Assembly (NCBI RefSeq): GCF_000565285.1
Contig: NZ_APVL01000004.1
Span: 1 to 64,000, forward strand
DNA: 64,000 bases
Source: Cytobacillus firmus DS1
GTDB lineage: Bacteria > Bacillota > Bacilli > Bacillales > Cytobacillaceae
Reading direction: 5' to 3'
Under the pieces are notes generated by a model. The model had not been told where the DNA came from, made no database searches, and saw only the letters and a list, made by a program, of their open reading frames with translations. Within the stretch, counting starts at the first letter, position 1, and every line of letters starts with the position of its first letter. Below are positions 52,031 through 60,695 of this stretch, in pieces. The translations under genes were made by a program, and so were the position numbers.

Positions 52031-53311
52031 TTATCCATCCAGCTGCTTTCTGCTTATAGGTTGGAAGGATCTTGATTTTTTCCATATAACCATCAGCATT
52101 GTTGAACCTAATAATGTTGTTGCTATACCTGCGCCAATCATAACAAAAGAGGCACCCAGCTGTTTTGCAAGAAGAGCTCCAGCTGCAGGTGCTATAAGCA
52201 TAGAAAAAGTCTGCAGGGACATGGCGGCAGCAGAAACTCTGCCCATCATTTGCTTTGGTGTTTCAGATTGAAGAACATAGCCGTAAGGAACAGATTCTCC
52301 CGCCCCTAAGATGCCTAAAAGACATGCACCGATTATCCAGGCCAATTGTGGTAAATTTAGAAAACCTAAGCCTCCTAGCCCAACAGCTGCAATAAAAATG
52401 CCGCTTAATATGGCTGACGAACTCATAAAATGGATGGGTTTTCGGTTCCATCCTGTCCATTGGCCCAGCAAAAGTGAACCCGCAACACTGCCTGCTCCCA
52501 CTGCACTGATCAGCAGTCCAAAATTCCCCTCATTAAATCCAATCTGCTTTGCAATAAAAACAAATAACCCATCATAAAGGAAGATAATGAAAAACGCTGC
52601 AGAAGAAAGAATAATCGAGATCTTTAACAGGGGAGTATGAAAAATATGGTTGATGCCATCAGAAAAATCTTTCCAAAAATCCCTTTTGACTGCTTGGCCG
52701 TCAGCCATTATTTTATCTGACTCTTCAAAGGACTTTAAGCTGGGAAGATACAGCAGGAAAATAAGAGCTATAAAGAATCCTGCTGCTTCAAACAGAAATG
52801 GGGTCTTAGGTCCAAAAACAGCTATAATTCCTCCTCCTAATGCCGGCCCGGCAATTTTCATCGTGTTGACTGAAAGCTGGCTTAAAGTTACTGCTTCAGG
52901 CAGCATGCTTTCAGGTACAATCAACCGGATGGTACTCTGCCTTGCCGGATCATATAGTGCCGATACGGTTCCTTTTAAAAACACAAATAATAGCAGAATG
53001 TATAAGTTAGGAGCGTAAAATAAGCCTGCTACAAAGACCATTTTTAAAAGGAGGCAAACGATCATAACTGCTTTCTTGGGCAATCTGTCCACAAACACAC
53101 TTGCAAATGGGCCAATGATGACCCAGGGAAGACCGAGAACTATAATGACAGAGGCAATTGCCGTTTCATCCAGACCCCAGTGATAAACGACAATAACCTG
53201 CAATGCAATAAGATCAAGCCAGTTCCCCAAGTCGGAAAATAACTGGGCGCCAAAAAGTGCGCGAAATGATTTTAGCTTGAGCGGTTTAAAAATCCCTGGT
53301 TTCGCTGTCAA
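52031..53311 (-). CDS. ykuC: MFS exporter (YkuC-like)
   Basis: A 426-residue MFS protein with about 12 membrane segments; SFRALFGAQLFSDLGNWLDL opens the first, and FVDRLPKKAVM is motif A. Synteny gives YkuC of B. subtilis, an uncharacterised drug-exporter-like protein. The start codon overlaps the padR stop by four bases, so the PadR-type regulator is translated with, and likely controls, the exporter. Confidence 0.8.
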   Translation of the reverse strand: MTAKPGIFKPLKLKSFRALFGAQLFSDLGNWLDLIALQVIVVYHWGLDETAIASVIIVLGLPWVIIGPFASVFVDRLPKKAVMIVCLLLKMVFVAGLFYAPNLYILLLFVFLKGTVSALYDPARQSTIRLIVPESMLPEAVTLSQLSVNTMKIAGPALGGGIIAVFGPKTPFLFEAAGFFIALIFLLYLPSLKSFEESDKIMADGQAVKRDFWKDFSDGINHIFHTPLLKISIILSSAAFFIIFLYDGLFVFIAKQIGFNEGNFGLLISAVGAGSVAGSLLLGQWTGWNRKPIHFMSSSAILSGIFIAAVGLGGLGFLNLPQLAWIIGACLLGILGAGESVPYGYVLQSETPKQMMGRVSAAAMSLQTFSMLIAPAAGALLAKQLGASFVMIGAGIATTLLGSTMLMVIWKKSRSFQPISRKQLDG

Positions 53312-53916
53312 TTCCCTTCATCCTTTCCAATGGCCATCCTTCGCCTGTTCAGCAGCTTTTCGGTATTGCCATGAGGATCCTGGCCGACTGGCAAATTATC
53401 TTTTTGCAGCGCTTCGATTGATTCATCGATCCATTTAATTTCTGTTTCCAGCTTCATTTCTGCATAACGGATCGAGAGGGTGCCAAGCTTGCTGACATAT
53501 GAATATCCATTTCTCGGCCACTCTTTTACGAATTTAAGAATATCAGAAGCTTCTTCTTTTCTTTTTAATAAATGGCTGATTAACACTTCATTATCCATAT
53601 CTTCATGCCAGGTTGACATTTTCATAAGCAGTTCATCTTTAATAACGGGGAAAGAAGGAGGTGTCTTCAGCCAATTTTCAAACTCTTTCCAGCCTTTAGC
53701 AGTAAGCTCATACATTTTTTTTCTTCTTCCATCATCTTCCTGTTCGATTGCATAGATAAATCCTTCTGCCTCAAGCTTTTTTAATTTCGGGTATATGCTC
53801 CCATAGCTCATTCCCCAATATAGGCCAGCAGCTTTGTGTTCAAATTCAGATTTGATATTATATCCCGTGCTGGGCCAGAAGCTTAGTACAGCTAGGATGG
53901 TATGTTCTATTGACAA
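53308..53916 (-). CDS. PadR-family transcriptional regulator
   Basis: A 202-residue regulator with an N-terminal winged helix (SIEHTILAVLSFWPSTGYNI then SIYPKLKKLEAEGFI) and a C-terminal helical dimerisation domain of the virulence-activator type. TTG start after AAAGGAGTG. First gene of a two-gene operon with the exporter, typical of ligand-responsive export control. Confidence 0.88.
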   Translation of the reverse strand: MSIEHTILAVLSFWPSTGYNIKSEFEHKAAGLYWGMSYGSIYPKLKKLEAEGFIYAIEQEDDGRRKKMYELTAKGWKEFENWLKTPPSFPVIKDELLMKMSTWHEDMDNEVLISHLLKRKEEASDILKFVKEWPRNGYSYVSKLGTLSIRYAEMKLETEIKWIDESIEALQKDNLPVGQDPHGNTEKLLNRRRMAIGKDEGN

Positions 53917-53937
53917 ATAATATCACTCCTTTCAATG

Positions 53938-53963
53938 TATCATGATGATATATCAATATGATA
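53938..53963. promoter_or_regulatory. Candidate PadR operator
   Basis: TATCAT (53938-53943) and ATGATA (53958-53963) form an inverted repeat around further ATGATA/TATCA elements just upstream of the padR start. Tentative, AT-rich. Confidence 0.35.
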
Positions 53964-54000
53964 TGTTGTATGAACAAATAAATCAACAAAAAAATAAAAA

Positions 54001-54026
54001 ACTTTCGCTATTTTTTTAGCGAAAGT
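54001..54026 (-). terminator. Terminator of ykuD
   Basis: ACTTTCGCTA/TAGCGAAAGT stem; the minus strand continues TTTTTTATTTTTTT. Confidence 0.88.
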
Positions 54027-54046
54027 TTGTTAAGGGACGATATTCT

Positions 54047-54610
54047 CTATGGCTGTATTATTACCCTTGTTCCATTTGGTACTATGCGTGCCAATTTGAG
54101 GACATCCTGGTTATACATTCGTATACAGCCTTTGGAAACAGATTGGCCAATTGAGGAAGGGTTGTTGGTTCCGTGAATTCCGTAGCCGTACTTTGACAGG
54201 GAAAGCCACATAACCCCATATGGACCGCCGGGATTAGGTTCTCTGTTCACAATTACAAACTCTCCAATTGGCGTCTGCGTCAGCAATTTTCCGACCGCAA
54301 TGGGGTAGACTCTTTGTACGGCACCGTTAGATAAAAGAGTTAAGGTTTTTTTGCCTCTTGAAACTATGATTGTATATGGAATCGAATCCGGTTCGGGAAG
54401 TCCTGGTATGACTATTCGCTGGCCGGGATAAATCAGTCCTGGATTTACTATGGCTGGATTTGCCTCCAGAAGCTCGTTTAAAGGCCGCCGGTAATTTTGC
54501 GAGATAACAGACATTGTTTCTCCAGGCTTTACTGTATGGTAAATAGCAGCCACCTCTTTCTGAAAAGGTATATTCAAATATATGCCTGAGAAAATTATCT
54601 TGTAACTCAT
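54047..54610 (-). CDS. ykuD: L,D-transpeptidase with N-terminal LysM (YkuD)
   Basis: The 187-residue frame holds a LysM domain ([20 protein letters not shown] then [20 protein letters not shown]) and an L,D-transpeptidase domain with [11 protein letters not shown] and catalytic Cys in VSKGCIRM. It makes 3-3 crosslinks in peptidoglycan, probably of the spore. The start is uncertain: the ATG at 54610 lacks a good ribosome site, while GAGGTGG stands upstream of an ATT at 54544 that would give 165 residues, close to the B. subtilis protein. Confidence 0.88.
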   Translation of the reverse strand: MSYKIIFSGIYLNIPFQKEVAAIYHTVKPGETMSVISQNYRRPLNELLEANPAIVNPGLIYPGQRIVIPGLPEPDSIPYTIIVSRGKKTLTLLSNGAVQRVYPIAVGKLLTQTPIGEFVIVNREPNPGGPYGVMWLSLSKYGYGIHGTNNPSSIGQSVSKGCIRMYNQDVLKLARIVPNGTRVIIQP

Positions 54611-54672
54611 TGCTTAAATTATGTCCTGAAAGCTGCAAAAAAAAGTGAATTCTGCAATGATTTGCTTTCCCT

Positions 54673-55548
54673 TTACTTGCCGCTGTCTGATTGCAGGGTA
54701 AACACCGTGAGTTCAGGTCTGGATAAAAAGCGGAAGGGCAGCCGGGTTGTACCAAGCCCTCTGTTTACATAAAGAGTTAAAGGATTTTGACTGCCAATTT
54801 CATAGAAGCCTTCATGGTATCTTTCAGCATGTGGAGGTTTAACTAAGGCTCCAAAGAACGGGATTTTTATTTGGCCGCCATGACTATGGCCGCTCAACTG
54901 CAGATTTATGCTGAAGGCTGAGGCTGCATCTGCTAAATCCGGTGCGTGGGACAATAAAATGTTATATGATGCCCCGTCCATGTTTTCGCTGGCCAGCTTT
55001 ATGTCCGGCCTTCCGAGCATGGCATCGTCAATGCCGATAATCCCGATGCTGCTTCCGGATAGTTCGAGTTTTCGATTTTCATTCAGCAAAAGAGTAAAGC
55101 CTGAATCTTCCATAATAGATTTATAGATATCTGAACCATAGCCCCCGTGATCATGATTCCCATAAATAGCAAATCTTCCGAGCGGTGCCTGAATTCTTTT
55201 CAGGAGCGGTGCAATTTGGTCTGCTTCCTGAAATTTATTAGGTTCATCCATCAGGTCACCTGTAAAGAAAACAATGTCAGGCTTCTGGCTGTTTATCTTT
55301 TCAATCAATTCTTCCAGCTGTTTCAGGTCATAATGAAATCCTAAATGGGTGTCGCTGAATTGGATTATTTTTTTATTATTGAACGCTAGGGGAATTGCGC
55401 TGTCAGATATTTTGAAGTTTGTGATTTCCAGGAGCCTAGGCTCTATATCCCGTGCATAATAATAGCCGCCTGCACTAATACCAAACACAGCAGCAAAAAA
55501 GCCGAGAGTTCTTTTTAAAAAAGATCTTCTGGACACTTTTTCCGGCAT
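54673..55548 (-). CDS. ykuE: Tat-exported metallophosphoesterase (YkuE)
   Basis: A 291-residue protein with a twin-arginine signal (VSRRSFLKRTLGFFAAVFG) and a calcineurin-type phosphoesterase domain: FSDTHLG, TGDLMDEP, IYGNHDHGG, LLSHAPD and LSGHSHGG as metal ligands. B. subtilis YkuE is a known substrate of the TatAyCy system and is wall-bound. The ATG at 55548 directly precedes the Tat motif. Confidence 0.92.
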   Translation of the reverse strand: MPEKVSRRSFLKRTLGFFAAVFGISAGGYYYARDIEPRLLEITNFKISDSAIPLAFNNKKIIQFSDTHLGFHYDLKQLEELIEKINSQKPDIVFFTGDLMDEPNKFQEADQIAPLLKRIQAPLGRFAIYGNHDHGGYGSDIYKSIMEDSGFTLLLNENRKLELSGSSIGIIGIDDAMLGRPDIKLASENMDGASYNILLSHAPDLADAASAFSINLQLSGHSHGGQIKIPFFGALVKPPHAERYHEGFYEIGSQNPLTLYVNRGLGTTRLPFRFLSRPELTVFTLQSDSGK

Positions 55549-55704
55549 TGGGCATACCAACCTATCTTTAAAAATTTTTTCTGGGTCCGCATGAGAAGAG
55601 AGATAATAGCCTTCTCATTACAGTATCTTTAATACTATCAAACTATCCTATTAAAAAGAAGAATTAACTATGCTTGTTTTTTATCCTTCATTTTCCTTTA
55701 AAGA

Positions 55705-55985
55705 AATGGCTGTTTTCGCAAGGCTTGCTGCTTTTTAGTATCTTATTTACTGAGTTGATTGGAACGGAAGGTGAGAGATCCTCGAAAATGCTGCCGCATT
55801 TCCTTCGTGCGGTGTTTATTCGAGGATACTTATTCAAGTACTGCGGGAGTAGCGGGACAGGTGAGACCCCGCAGACGCGGAGCGTCGGGGATGCTCACCG
55901 CCTGCCCCGCGGAAAGCGAGCACCCTGGAGTGGAAATCCACGGACAGCATTGAAAGATGGAAACCAATAATATATACGAAAAAAG
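55705..55985. repeat. Interspersed palindromic repeat, family B, copy 2 with nested insertion
   Basis: GTTTTCGCAAGGCTTGCTGC, TTTACTGAGTTGATTGG, GCGGGACAGGTGAGACCCCG, ACCGCCTGCCCCGCGGAAAG and CTGGAG are shared with copy 1. About 60 bases (55778-55838) absent from copy 1 are inserted after GGAAGGTGAGA. The insert starts and ends with the inverted pair ATCCTCGAA/TTCGAGGAT. No gene lies between 55549 and 56080. Confidence 0.85.
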
Positions 55986-56046
55986 CCAAATTAATTTATT
56001 TATAAATAATAATTCGAAAATTCTATATTTAATGGTAAAATGTAAA

Positions 56047-56064
56047 TGAATGACTATTCATTTT
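56047..56064 (+). promoter_or_regulatory. FadR operator upstream of fadH
   Basis: TGAATGACTATTCATTTT agrees with the B. subtilis FadR box TGAATGAMTANTCATTCA at 16 of 18 positions and lies 17 bases before the fadH start. Confidence 0.75.
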
Positions 56065-56080
56065 TGAGAGGGGAATTAGG

Positions 56081-56845
56081 ATGAAGAATAAAACAGTCAT
56101 TGTTACTGGCGGTTCCAGCGGCATGGGGAAGTATATGGCAAAGCGGTTTGCTGAAGCTGGTGCCAATGTGGTGATAACAGGAAGAAACCCGGAACGCCTC
56201 GAGACAGCCAAAGCTGAAATTGAAACATCTAAAGGACAAGTTTTGACCATTCAAATGGATGTCCGTGAGATTGAACATGTTAAACATATGCTTAATGAAA
56301 CACTGAGTACATTTGGGCAGGTTGATTTCCTTGTTAATAATGCTGCAGGTAATTTTATATGTCCTGCAGAGCACTTGAGTGCAAATGGATGGAATTCTGT
56401 TATTAATATTGTCCTGAATGGAACCTTTTATTGTTCGAGCGAAGTAGGTAAATACTGGATTGAAAAGGGGATTAAGGGAAGCATAATCAATATGGTGGCT
56501 ACATATGCATGGGACGCCGGAGCGGGAGTCATACACTCGGCTGCCGCAAAAGCAGGGGTATTATCCATGACAAGAACATTGGCTGTCGAATGGGGAAGAA
56601 AATACGGCATAAGGGTAAATGCTATAGCTCCAGGCCCGATTGAAAGGACAGGAGGGGCTGACAGGCTTTGGGAATCGGAGGAAGCTGCAAAAAGGACTCT
56701 TCAAAGTGTACCGCTTGGCAGGCTCGGAAAGCCTGAGGAAATTGCTGAATTAGCCTTCTTTCTTTTCTCAGAGCATGCAGGTTATATTAATGGGGAGTGC
56801 ATCACAATGGATGGCGGCCAGTGGCTGAACCAGTTTCCGTTTTAA
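56081..56845 (+). CDS. fadH: 2,4-dienoyl-CoA reductase
   Basis: A 254-residue SDR of the peroxisomal DECR type. It has TGGSSGMGKYMA, NNAAGNFICP, and HSAAAKAGV, where the usual catalytic Tyr is absent but the Lys is kept, as expected for this subgroup. It reduces 2,4-dienoyl-CoA so that polyunsaturated fatty acids can enter beta-oxidation. The FadR box and the YkuE-YkuF order support fadH (ykuF). Confidence 0.9.
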   Translation: MKNKTVIVTGGSSGMGKYMAKRFAEAGANVVITGRNPERLETAKAEIETSKGQVLTIQMDVREIEHVKHMLNETLSTFGQVDFLVNNAAGNFICPAEHLSANGWNSVINIVLNGTFYCSSEVGKYWIEKGIKGSIINMVATYAWDAGAGVIHSAAAKAGVLSMTRTLAVEWGRKYGIRVNAIAPGPIERTGGADRLWESEEAAKRTLQSVPLGRLGKPEEIAELAFFLFSEHAGYINGECITMDGGQWLNQFPF

Positions 56846-56855
56846 TGCATGAAAA

Positions 56856-56882
56856 AGCCGGCTGAATGGTTTTCAGCCGGCT
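56856..56882. terminator. Bidirectional terminator-like stem after fadH
   Basis: AGCCGGCTGAA/TTCAGCCGGCT 11-pair stem between convergent genes; T tract clear only on the minus strand (TTTTTC). Confidence 0.7.
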
Positions 56883-56890
56883 GACATAGA

Positions 56891-57673
56891 CTATTGATAG
56901 CTTACAGCTCTCGACTGCAAAGCTTTCCATGATGAGATAAATCGTTCTTTTGAAACCTTCACCTTTTTTTTCCCTGATAGTGGGTCGTTAAGAAAAACAA
57001 ACTGATCATCATACCCTGCCAATACGACTGCATGAAGATCCAATGGAGTTTTAATGGTTTTGCCGGAGTGAGTCCAGGATTCCCAGCGGTCAGGAAGCCT
57101 GTAATCTCCTGTGGTCCAGACGACAGCAGGATATCCTTTGGAAACATGCATGAGAACTTCATTAAAATCCCGGCCGGTTAAATTAACGGCTCTTCCAGGC
57201 AGGTATTTATTCACCAATTCTTCAATTGGCTTATCAAAAACTGCGTATCCGGCATTTCTCCCTGTCATATCTCCCACAAATCCTTCTTCAGGATTACCCC
57301 ATTTTAAAATATCACCTTTTGAGAGTATCAGCGGATCATTATCTTTTTTTACTTCATTGTACAATTCCATTTTCCCGACTTGGACACCTGCATGCTGCAG
57401 AACCATTGTCAGGCTGGTTACTTCACATCCATACTTCAATTCAGGATTTTGTCTGATTAGTGGAACATCAATGATGACAGATGTTTTTTTAACAGCCTCA
57501 GCGTCTTCCGTATGTCGGGCTGTTACTTTCTGCTGATCCTTCTTTGCTTTGACTGGTATTTGGGCAGTCAGCTCTTTTGAATTCATGTCAGTCTCTTGTA
57601 CAGGACTGGCCGGTTCTGAATGTCCGCAGCCAAGCAAAGGAATAAGAAGGGATATAAATAGGAGCTTCCTCAT
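56891..57673 (-). CDS. Lipoprotein with C39-like cysteine peptidase domain
   Basis: A 260-residue protein. The signal peptide ends IPLLGCGHS (lipidated Cys). After a spacer, residues about 80-255 form a Peptidase_C39_2/BtrH-like papain fold with active Cys in KYGCEVTSLTMVLQHAG, His in LDLHAVVLAGYD and Asp/Asn in LNDPLSG. Likely a surface-anchored peptidase; substrate unknown. The ATG at 57673 follows AGAGGG; the frame to 57760 is leader. Confidence 0.8.
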   Translation of the reverse strand: MRKLLFISLLIPLLGCGHSEPASPVQETDMNSKELTAQIPVKAKKDQQKVTARHTEDAEAVKKTSVIIDVPLIRQNPELKYGCEVTSLTMVLQHAGVQVGKMELYNEVKKDNDPLILSKGDILKWGNPEEGFVGDMTGRNAGYAVFDKPIEELVNKYLPGRAVNLTGRDFNEVLMHVSKGYPAVVWTTGDYRLPDRWESWTHSGKTIKTPLDLHAVVLAGYDDQFVFLNDPLSGKKKVKVSKERFISSWKALQSRAVSYQ

Positions 57674-57870
57674 GTAATACCCTCTTTCTTTTGATGTCCT
57701 GATATTAGCTTGTGGAGTATAACACGGCAATATGATGCAAAGCTTTTGCCAAACAATCATGTTTCATCAAGAAGTGGAAGCTATATTTTGAATAGTAAAA
57801 GTTTTAAGCGAATATGGTATAATAACTCATTAATCGCAGTTTCACTTTATTTACATAGGGAGGCTAGGAC

Positions 57871-59085
57871 ATGGATGCATTGGATATCCTTACAGATTTG
57901 GATAATGTATTTCCTTATTTCCAGCCAATATTCAGTGCAGATGAGCATCGTGTCATTGGTTATGAGGTATTAGGACGATATAAAGGTTCTGATGGGACTG
58001 TCAGTCTGGGGCCATTCTTCCACGATGAGAATGTTCCTGAAGAATACCGGATTGAGGTGGATTATGAAGTATTAAAGAAAGCTTTAGGCAAGGCGCAGCA
58101 TCTTGATAAAGATGTTCTGATTTTTATAAATAGAGATGCTGACTTGCTCATGTATAATGATGGGGAACAATTTTTAAATACCCTCCAGGAATATGAAAAA
58201 AAAGGCATAAGCCTTGACCGGATTGTATTGGAAATTACCGAAAGGAATTACAAAGGCGATATTGACCACCTGGATCATCTTTTAAATTATTACAGGACAT
58301 ATGGAATCAAGCTAGCGATTGATAAACTTGGAAATGAAAGCAGTCATCTCGATCGGATCGGACAATTGGCTCCTGACATTTTAAAAGTGGATCTTGAGTC
58401 CATGAAATCAAATGCATCTGCTTATAATTTTAATGATATCCTCTATTCTTTATCCATGCTTGCCAGGAAAATTGGAGCGAGCTTGCTTTTTGAAAATATT
58501 GAAATGGTTTACCAGCTTCAGTATGCATGGAAAAATGGTGGCCGTTACTATCAGGGCTATTATTTGCAAAAACCTGCAGAAAATTTCCCTGACAGAGATA
58601 TTTTAAAGGAAAAATTACGAAATGAATGCCACAGGTTTATGGTGCATGAAAAGAAAAAACTGGAGTCATTGTATCAGGTTACACTTGAGTTCAATGACAT
58701 GCTGATGGATTTTGTAAATAAAAATAAAAAGGTTTCTGTATATGAAGAAACTTTGGAGCAGATCGCTCTCCTGTTGGACGGGGCAGCTTTTCGCCTTTAT
58801 ATATGCGATGAAGACGGATTTCAGAAATCTGCAAATTACTTCAAACGGGAGGGAGGATGGCTAACCCAAAATGAATATCTTCATAAAAATTGGAGCTGGC
58901 GGCCGTATTTCCTTGAAAATATAATGAAAATGCGAATAAATAAGAAGGGAATTCTCTCTGATTTATATACCGATATTGAGACAGGTGAAACCATAAGGAC
59001 GTTTTCCTTCCCGCTTAATTCCAGTGATTACTTATTTGTGGATTTATCATACGAGTTTTTATATGAGCATGATGGATTATTATAA
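57871..59085 (+). CDS. ykuI: EAL-domain protein YkuI
   Basis: A 404-residue protein with an EAL domain (about 1-250) and a C-terminal PAS-like YkuI_C domain (about 255-404, WSWRPYFLENIMKMR). The EAL signature is YEVLGR; LEITER and DILKVDL are kept, but the metal-binding DDFG is changed to DKLG, so hydrolysis of c-di-GMP is doubtful and binding or sensing is likelier. B. subtilis YkuI binds c-di-GMP. GGGAGG precedes the ATG. Confidence 0.9.
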   Translation: MDALDILTDLDNVFPYFQPIFSADEHRVIGYEVLGRYKGSDGTVSLGPFFHDENVPEEYRIEVDYEVLKKALGKAQHLDKDVLIFINRDADLLMYNDGEQFLNTLQEYEKKGISLDRIVLEITERNYKGDIDHLDHLLNYYRTYGIKLAIDKLGNESSHLDRIGQLAPDILKVDLESMKSNASAYNFNDILYSLSMLARKIGASLLFENIEMVYQLQYAWKNGGRYYQGYYLQKPAENFPDRDILKEKLRNECHRFMVHEKKKLESLYQVTLEFNDMLMDFVNKNKKVSVYEETLEQIALLLDGAAFRLYICDEDGFQKSANYFKREGGWLTQNEYLHKNWSWRPYFLENIMKMRINKKGILSDLYTDIETGETIRTFSFPLNSSDYLFVDLSYEFLYEHDGLL

Positions 59086-59160
59086 GATAAAATTTTAAGT
59101 ATAATCACTCTTGATTTGAGGGAATGTAAGTGTAGAACTTTCCTCAAGGAGAGATTAATC

Positions 59161-59400
59161 ATGAGCATTTACACATTGATCATACTACTGATCGGAATTG
59201 GGATACTTGTTTATTCCCTAGTTTACACTTTGTTTATTGGAAAAGAAAGAAAGGCAGTAAAGGGCGATATCGATGCAGAACTGCCGGATAATGTTCAAAA
59301 GCATGCATATATCAGGAATCCAATTTTTTTGACATATGCCATTTGCTTTGGAATTCTTCTTGTAATGATTACTTATTTTGCACTTACATGGACTTGGTAA
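59161..59400 (+). CDS. Small two-span membrane protein (79 residues)
   Basis: Two hydrophobic helices (about 4-25 and 54-76) linked by a polar loop (GKERKAVKGDIDAELPDNVQ). AAGGAGAG precedes the ATG. No family recognised; it follows ykuI by 75 bases. Confidence 0.65.
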   Translation: MSIYTLIILLIGIGILVYSLVYTLFIGKERKAVKGDIDAELPDNVQKHAYIRNPIFLTYAICFGILLVMITYFALTWTW

Positions 59401-59401
59401 A

Positions 59402-59428
59402 GGCCCTTCACTGGAGGGTCTTTTTTTT
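59402..59428 (+). terminator. Terminator of the 79-residue gene
   Basis: GGCCCT/AGGGTC stem (one G-T pair), seven-base loop, eight T. Confidence 0.8.
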
Positions 59429-59658
59429 GACGTTTTTTATAAACTTGATCAATTGACAATATTTACATCTATATTATATATGTGCTTTTCCGTCTTCTGC
59501 GTTAATTCTTTGTCAATACGGGTAGATTCTTAACAAGAAAAGAATTTTCCTGTCAAAACATAAGAGAATTTCGGGAACGAATGCAGGCATCAGAAGATTT
59601 ATTTACTGGTAAAATTGAGGGTGCAAACTAAGTGATGGATATAGAAAGGGAGAGTGGA

Positions 59659-60360
59659 ATGTACAAGCACATAACAGGAATTATTATCACAATTGCAGTC
59701 ATGATCGCAGCTATTCCTTCTCATACTTATGCTGAGAGAAATACGAATAAAGAAAAGGTATACGAATTCCTGCAGAATGCCTTTCAGGCACAGGTTGAGC
59801 TTAGCGGGGAAGAGCGAAGCATGAACGAAGTCGAAGAAGTGCTTGCCCCATATTTTTCTGAAGAAGCTAAAAATCAGTTTCTGAAAGAAAACCTTGTTTC
59901 AGAAAATGGCAAATACTTTACCCTTGGAGGAGATGCAGCCCCATACTACATTCCGTTTTTCACCTATTCGGATAATACCCAAATTGTTGAAGATAACGGT
60001 AAAGTTTATGTGTATGAATATTTTCCGGAAAACCATGAAGGACCTGTAGGTTATGATAGCCACTATGAGGGAATCTTGCTGGCAGAACAAGGAGGGAAAA
60101 TGAAAGTCGCCAAATTCCTGGGTGAAAATATTCCCGGGAAAATAATAAACAAAGCTGATGGCGGGCAAGAAGCGGCAAAACAAACCTCTTTTAAGGCACC
60201 TGAAACAAATTGGCTAAACAATCCTTCCTATCAATTCGGATTCCTGTTAAATCCATTCCAAGCCATGTTTCGTTCAGGAAGCCTGTTCTTAACGGATAAT
60301 GGAGGTTTAATTGGTTTAGTTGAACAGCAGGAGCTGAACGGACAGCTGGCAGCCAATTAG
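59659..60360 (+). CDS. Secreted DUF3993-like protein
   Basis: A 233-residue protein with a signal peptide (hydrophobic core about 6-22, probable cleavage after HTYA) and a mature domain with features of DUF3993 (VYEFLQNAFQAQVELS, LAPYFSEEAKNQFLKENL). Function unknown. The ATG at 59659 follows GGGAGAG; the GTG-started longer frame is not preferred. Confidence 0.65.
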   Translation: MYKHITGIIITIAVMIAAIPSHTYAERNTNKEKVYEFLQNAFQAQVELSGEERSMNEVEEVLAPYFSEEAKNQFLKENLVSENGKYFTLGGDAAPYYIPFFTYSDNTQIVEDNGKVYVYEYFPENHEGPVGYDSHYEGILLAEQGGKMKVAKFLGENIPGKIINKADGGQEAAKQTSFKAPETNWLNNPSYQFGFLLNPFQAMFRSGSLFLTDNGGLIGLVEQQELNGQLAAN

Positions 60361-60400
60361 AAGAGCTTAAAAGCTTAAAGGGCTTTTAAGCTCTTTTTTT
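60361..60400 (+). terminator. Terminator of the DUF3993-like gene
   Basis: A 14-pair stem AAGAGCTTAAAAGC with its complement and seven T; also serves the convergent glutaredoxin gene. Confidence 0.9.
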
Positions 60401-60635
60401 ATTCCTTTCCCAGTGCTGTTCTTAGTTTTTCCAGGTCAAATCCCCTTATGACGGTGTCCCCGATGACCACCGTTGGCGTGGAAAAGGAGCTAAACTGCTT
60501 GGTCAGCTCTTTATGTGCAGCGGCATCTTTTTTTATGTCTTTAATTGTATAGGTATATCCATTCTCATTTAAAAACATCTTCGTAATTTCACAGGGCGGA
60601 CAATCCGGCTGTGTATATAAAACAATCTCTTTCAA
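60399..60635 (-). CDS. Glutaredoxin-family protein
   Basis: A 78-residue thioredoxin-fold protein with active site CPPC (about residues 12-15), cis-Pro in FSTPTVV and the terminal GFD segment. It reduces disulfides or mixed thiols such as bacillithiol. The TTG at 60635 follows GGGAGG at nine bases; the ATG at 60644 touches the site. Confidence 0.85.
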   Translation of the reverse strand: MKEIVLYTQPDCPPCEITKMFLNENGYTYTIKDIKKDAAAHKELTKQFSSFSTPTVVIGDTVIRGFDLEKLRTALGKE

Positions 60636-60695
60636 TGTTAGCATCCTCCCGGCCTTTTGTTACTCTATCATAAAGCAGGAAGTTCAAGCAGGCAA

